Source of the DNA: Oceanospirillaceae bacterium UBA1126
Lineage (GTDB): Bacteria > Pseudomonadota > Gammaproteobacteria > Pseudomonadales > Balneatricaceae
Assembly: GCA_002312935.1 (NCBI GenBank)
Contig: DCAT01000048.1
Span: 1-9,380, forward strand
Direction of reading: 5' to 3'
DNA: 9,380 nucleotides
Shown here: positions 6,384-9,380 of the stretch, piece by piece
Layout of the letters: each line of letters begins with the position of its first letter
Numbering within the stretch: position 1 is the stretch's first letter
Notes under the pieces: model-generated
Database searches by the model: none
Told to the model about the DNA's origin: nothing
The model's input: the letters and a program-made list of their open reading frames with translations, nothing else
Program-made: the position numbers and the translations under genes

Positions 6384-8143
6384 GACCGGTGTCCCATGCT
6401 TGCGACGTGTTTAGCACTGGCAGACAGGTCCGTAGCAATTAAGTCAGCGTCAAAATATTTAAATACGGTAGTAATTGGGTTAGAGGCCGCTTGGCCTAAA
6501 CCACAAATAGAAGCATCACACATGGCTTGGCCTAGCTCAGCCATTAAAGCTTGGTCCCAGTCAGGGCGCTGCAGCAACTTCACCATTTTTTCTGTACCGA
6601 CGCGACACGGCGTGCATTGGCCACAACTTTCGTCTTCAAAGAACTTCAATAAGTTCACGACAACATCACGCATGTTGTCGTGGTCTGACAATACCATCAC
6701 CGCAGCAGAACCAATAAAACAACCGTACGGTTGAAGGGTACCGAAATCTAAGGGAATGTCTGCCATACCCGCTGGTAATATACCGCCTGACGCTCCACCT
6801 GGAAGGTAACCTTTAAACGTATGCCCATTGGCCATACCACCACAGTATTCGTCCATTAGCTCCTGCATGGTAATACCAGCGGGCGCTAATTTAACACCGG
6901 GGTTATTAACTCGGCCCGAAACGGAGTAGCTGCGCAACCCTTGTGAGCCATGACGACCTTGGCTAGAAAACCAATCTGCGCCTTTGTCCATCAAGGTGCG
7001 GATCCAAAACACAGTTTCAATGTTGTTAACCAATGTAGGGCGGTTAAACAAACCAACCTGAGCTACAAAAGGAGGTCGATGACGAGGCAGGCCTGGCTTG
7101 CCTTCTATGGATTCGATCATCGCCGACTCTTCACCACAGATGTAAGCCCCTGCGCCACGGCGCAGATGAATACCACCGGCTGGGGCTAGCCCTGCCGCCT
7201 CAACTTTAGCAATTTCTATCTGTAAAATTTCACGCGAAGCTGGGTATTCATCACGTAGGTAAATATAGGCAGCTTCAGCCTCTACAGCCCAAGCACTGAT
7301 CAACGCACCTTCAATGAAACGGTGAGGATCAGTCTCTAGATATAGGCGGTCTTTAAAGGTACCAGGCTCACCTTCGTCACCATTAATCGCAAGGTAACGC
7401 GGCTTAGGCTCTTGGCGCACAAACTTCCACTTCATGTGTGTTGGGAAGCCTGCACCACCTAGGCCTTTAAGGTTAGCATCCGCCAGTACTTTTTGAATAT
7501 CTTCCCAGGTGTAATCTCCAGCTAGGCATTTGTTTAACAAAGCGTAACCACCATCTGCCACATAGGCATCATAGGCCATGTAATCTGGAATATCTGGGTG
7601 AAAGTGTTCCGCCTCAATGGTGGCTAAAACTTTAGCCGCATCCGCATGGTCCACATGGTAGTGACCCACTTCTGCAACGGGTGCAGTATCGCAGCGGCCC
7701 ATACATGGCGCACTAAGAATGCGCACTTGAGTCGGGTCTGTACCAGCTTCCAGAGCAGACTTTAACTGGTGCGCACCAGACAACTGACAGCTCAAGCTAT
7801 CGCATACGCGCACGGTCACTGCAGCAGGGGCTAACTCACCCTCTTTAACAATATCGAAATGCGCATAAAATGAAGCACATTCATACACTTCAGCCATTGG
7901 GATACTCATCTCGTGTGCGAGTGCTGCCAGGTGCGCGGCAGGTAGGTGACCGTAGTTGTCTTGAATTAAGTGCAGGTATTCAATCAGCATATCGCGCTTA
8001 ATGGGTTGATCACCGATCAACTCACGTAATTGGGCTAACGTATCTAGATTAACTTGGCGACCACGAAGGTGGATACGGGATTTATTACGGCCAGCGCCTG
8101 GGTGCAAACGCACCACATTGTCTTGGTTAGAATCAGCAGACAT
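6380..8143 (-). CDS. fdhB: Formate dehydrogenase beta subunit, fused FdsG-FdsB (NuoE-NuoF) diaphorase
   Basis: This 587-residue protein joins two electron-transfer modules that are often separate. The N-terminal part (about 25-180) is NuoE/FdsG-like with a thioredoxin-type [2Fe-2S] site: C114-x4-C119 and C147-x3-C151. The remainder (about 185-587) is NuoF/FdsB-like: GLGGAGFPTHMKW (227-239) and GDEGEPGTFKDR (255-266) for NADH and FMN, RRGAGAYICGEESAMIESIE (328-347), and a [4Fe-4S] site from ESCGQCTPCR (C507, C510, C513) plus C547. There is no additional C-terminal ferredoxin domain of the hydrogenase HndC type. It takes electrons from the alpha subunit and reduces NAD+. It is first in the operon, and its TGA overlaps the alpha-subunit ATG. 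The ATG at 8143 has only a weak ribosome binding site (AGAGAA). The same architecture is known for the beta subunit of M. extorquens FDH1. The role is firm. Confidence 0.94.
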   Translation of the reverse strand: MSADSNQDNVVRLHPGAGRNKSRIHLRGRQVNLDTLAQLRELIGDQPIKRDMLIEYLHLIQDNYGHLPAAHLAALAHEMSIPMAEVYECASFYAHFDIVKEGELAPAAVTVRVCDSLSCQLSGAHQLKSALEAGTDPTQVRILSAPCMGRCDTAPVAEVGHYHVDHADAAKVLATIEAEHFHPDIPDYMAYDAYVADGGYALLNKCLAGDYTWEDIQKVLADANLKGLGGAGFPTHMKWKFVRQEPKPRYLAINGDEGEPGTFKDRLYLETDPHRFIEGALISAWAVEAEAAYIYLRDEYPASREILQIEIAKVEAAGLAPAGGIHLRRGAGAYICGEESAMIESIEGKPGLPRHRPPFVAQVGLFNRPTLVNNIETVFWIRTLMDKGADWFSSQGRHGSQGLRSYSVSGRVNNPGVKLAPAGITMQELMDEYCGGMANGHTFKGYLPGGASGGILPAGMADIPLDFGTLQPYGCFIGSAAVMVLSDHDNMRDVVVNLLKFFEDESCGQCTPCRVGTEKMVKLLQRPDWDQALMAELGQAMCDASICGLGQAASNPITTVFKYFDADLIATDLSASAKHVASMGHRS

Positions 8144-8448
8144 GTCGTTCTCTGTGTTTGACTTAAGTTCAAGGTTCTATGAGTAAATTTGCTTTAAAAA
8201 ATGCACTTTTAAAGCGCCATAAGATACCATCTTTAACCGAGCCAGTATCCCAGTGCTGTAGATTGCCGCATATCTGAAAACGACATCATGAGGACACTAT
8301 AGTACCTGTATGATACCTACCCCGTGGCTATGCTAGACCATGTTACTGAAAGGATCATATTTGCAGCATGATGAGTACAGATTGCTGAATCTATTATCGG
8401 CAAAATACGGTATCCTACCGCTTCAAATATTTATTGAGTTATACCACC
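8144..8448. other. Divergent intergenic region between the fdh operon and srmB
   Basis: These 305 bp must carry the start signals for both directions, but I cannot assign a convincing sigma-70 promoter on either strand. On the plus strand TATGAT (8309-8314) matches five of six bases of a -10 box, and on the minus strand TATAGT (8301-8296) also matches five of six; neither has a recognisable -35 at normal spacing. Other structure seen: a perfect inverted repeat at 8191-8215, a small CGGTA-TCC-TACCG repeat at 8408-8420, and a 32-codon ORF at 8179-8277 that is probably chance. No RNA gene is recognised. Confidence 0.6.
8191..8215. repeat. Perfect 9-bp inverted repeat upstream of the fdh operon
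   Basis: GCTTTAAAA and TTTTAAAGC are exact inverse complements separated by seven bases (AATGCAC). The element lies 48-72 bp before the start codon of the fused beta subunit, a plausible place for an operator of a dimeric regulator or a hairpin in the 5' leader. No T tract follows the arms in the way expected of a terminator. The arms are AT-rich, so chance is not excluded, and the regulator is unknown. Confidence 0.55.
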
Positions 8449-9380
8449 GTGTCTTTTGTCGATTTACTGCTGGATCAAGAACTTCTTCTCGCTCTTGCAG
8501 AACATGAGTTTACCGAGCCTACTGCCATTCAACAACAAGCTATTCCACCTCTTTTGGAAGGCTCCAATGTGTTAGCCTCAGCACCTACAGGCACAGGTAA
8601 AACCCTTGCTTTTGTGTTGCCTGCATTACAACATATTTTAGATACCCCTAGGCAAGAAGCGGGCACTCCAAAAGTACTTATTCTTAGCCCTACTCGCGAA
8701 CTTGCCCGCCAAACCTATGATCAAATTGAGCAACTGGTGGCCCATAATCATTTGAGAAGCTGCCTTATTGTTGGTGGCGTACCTTTTGGTATGCAAAAAG
8801 CCATGGTGGCCGAAACCATCGACGTGCTAGTGGCTACGCCTGGACGATTGTTGGAAATTGAAGAGCACATGGCGCTAGATTTATCCCTAGTCACTGTTTT
8901 TGTAATAGACGAAGCAGACCGCATGTTGGATTTAGGATTTATTCAAGCCATTCACCAGATTTCAGACATGCTGCCCGTTGAACGTCAAACGTCAATGTTT
9001 TCTGCGACGTTAGAAGGTGACAAGGTGCAAGCCTTTGCCCACGACCTCCTTTCAGAGAATGTCGTGCAGGTTGCTGTAGAAGCCCCCCGCCACGTGGCTA
9101 AAAAAATCACTCAAGCGGTATACCAAGCAGATAATGAGCAACACAAAGAACACTTGCTTAAAGCTCTGTTACGCCTACATGAAGTGAAGCAAGCCATTGT
9201 TTTTGTGAATAGTCGCAAGCAAGTGGACACATGGCTTAAAGTGATTCGTACACTAGGCATTCAATGCACAGGATTGCACGGCGATCTTCGCCAAAGTGAC
9301 CGTAACCAACAAATCAAAGACATGCGTCGTGGCCGCACCAAAGTAATGGTCGCCACAGACGTTATGGCTCGTGGTGTTGC
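8449..9380 (+). CDS. srmB: DEAD-box ATP-dependent RNA helicase, SrmB-like (3'-partial)
   Basis: The first 310 codons of a DEAD-box RNA helicase run off the right edge. Motifs in order are: Q motif FTEPTAIQ (21-28), Walker A SAPTGTGKT (44-52), PTRELA (81-86), TPGR (130-133), VIDEADRMLD (152-161), SAT (185-187), AIVFVNSR (249-256) and VATDVMARG (301-309). SAPTGTGKT, PALQHILDTPR (58-68) and FSATLEGDKVQAFA (184-197) resemble E. coli SrmB, which helps assemble the large ribosomal subunit, more than RhlB, RhlE or DeaD. The start is taken as GTG 8449, giving MSFVDLLLD, a normal N-terminus for the family; a TTG at 8434 is the only in-frame alternative close by. The ribosome binding site is weak (TTGAG, ten bases upstream). 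The gene is divergent from the fdh operon and probably unrelated to it. The helicase call is certain; the SrmB subtype is likely. Confidence 0.92.
   Translation, partial: MSFVDLLLDQELLLALAEHEFTEPTAIQQQAIPPLLEGSNVLASAPTGTGKTLAFVLPALQHILDTPRQEAGTPKVLILSPTRELARQTYDQIEQLVAHNHLRSCLIVGGVPFGMQKAMVAETIDVLVATPGRLLEIEEHMALDLSLVTVFVIDEADRMLDLGFIQAIHQISDMLPVERQTSMFSATLEGDKVQAFAHDLLSENVVQVAVEAPRHVAKKITQAVYQADNEQHKEHLLKALLRLHEVKQAIVFVNSRKQVDTWLKVIRTLGIQCTGLHGDLRQSDRNQQIKDMRRGRTKVMVATDVMARGV

Noticed and set aside
6276..6734. 152-codon plus-strand ORF antisense to the junction of the two FDH subunit genes
   Set aside because: Both genes on the other strand are unmistakable across this stretch. The translated product has no recognisable domain and no ribosome binding site of note; it is a shadow frame.
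8158..8172. FNR-like sequence TTGACTTAAGTTCAA just upstream of the fdh operon
   Set aside because: The half sites are one base too far apart for TTGAT-N4-ATCAA, and the element sits 15-29 bp from the start codon, too close for an activator site.
8202..8219. Sigma-54-like TGGCGCT...TGCA on the minus strand
   Set aside because: The GG and GC elements are separated by 12 bases rather than the 10 needed for a -24/-12 promoter.

Overview
The window carries an NAD-linked formate dehydrogenase locus with its cofactor-maturation genes, at about 47% GC by eye. An SrmB-like DEAD-box helicase, an E. coli-like YaiI protein and the moeA/mobA/fdhD set all suggest a gammaproteobacterium, plausibly a marine one. 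That placement is inference; there is no rRNA or other strong marker gene here.

Layout, left to right. (1) Positions 2-1261, plus strand: moeA (molybdenum insertion), running off the left edge. (2) Positions 1262-1437: a short convergent gap with no clear terminator. (3) Minus strand, in transcription order from the right: a fused FdsG-FdsB diaphorase subunit (8143-6380), the molybdo/tungsto formate dehydrogenase alpha subunit (6383-3618), an intrinsic terminator (about 3564-3536), then a tightly packed yaiI-fdhD-mobA group (3489-1438). (4) Positions 8144-8448: a 305-bp divergent intergenic region with a perfect 9-bp inverted repeat. (5) Positions 8449-9380, plus strand: the first 310 codons of an SrmB-type DEAD-box RNA helicase, cut by the right edge.

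How the genes work together. The alpha subunit oxidises formate at a bis-MGD metal centre. Electrons pass through its Fe-S clusters to the fused beta subunit, which carries FMN and reduces NAD+. MoeA loads molybdenum onto molybdopterin, MobA adds GMP to make the guanine dinucleotide form, and FdhD delivers the sulfido ligand needed for formate dehydrogenase activity. A complete enzyme-plus-maturation unit is therefore almost contained in the window. The two-subunit layout (fused E/F-type subunit plus NuoG-like alpha) resembles the heterodimeric FDH1 of Methylobacterium extorquens more than the FdsGBACD type, and no fdsD-like gene is seen.

I see no new defence system, mobile element, CRISPR array or RNA gene. 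The points most worth a second look are a member of the uncharacterised UPF0178/DUF188 family translationally coupled to fdhD, an FdhD with an atypical cysteine arrangement, an alpha subunit without an obvious NuoG-type His-Cys3 cluster motif, and the inverted repeat upstream of the fdh operon.
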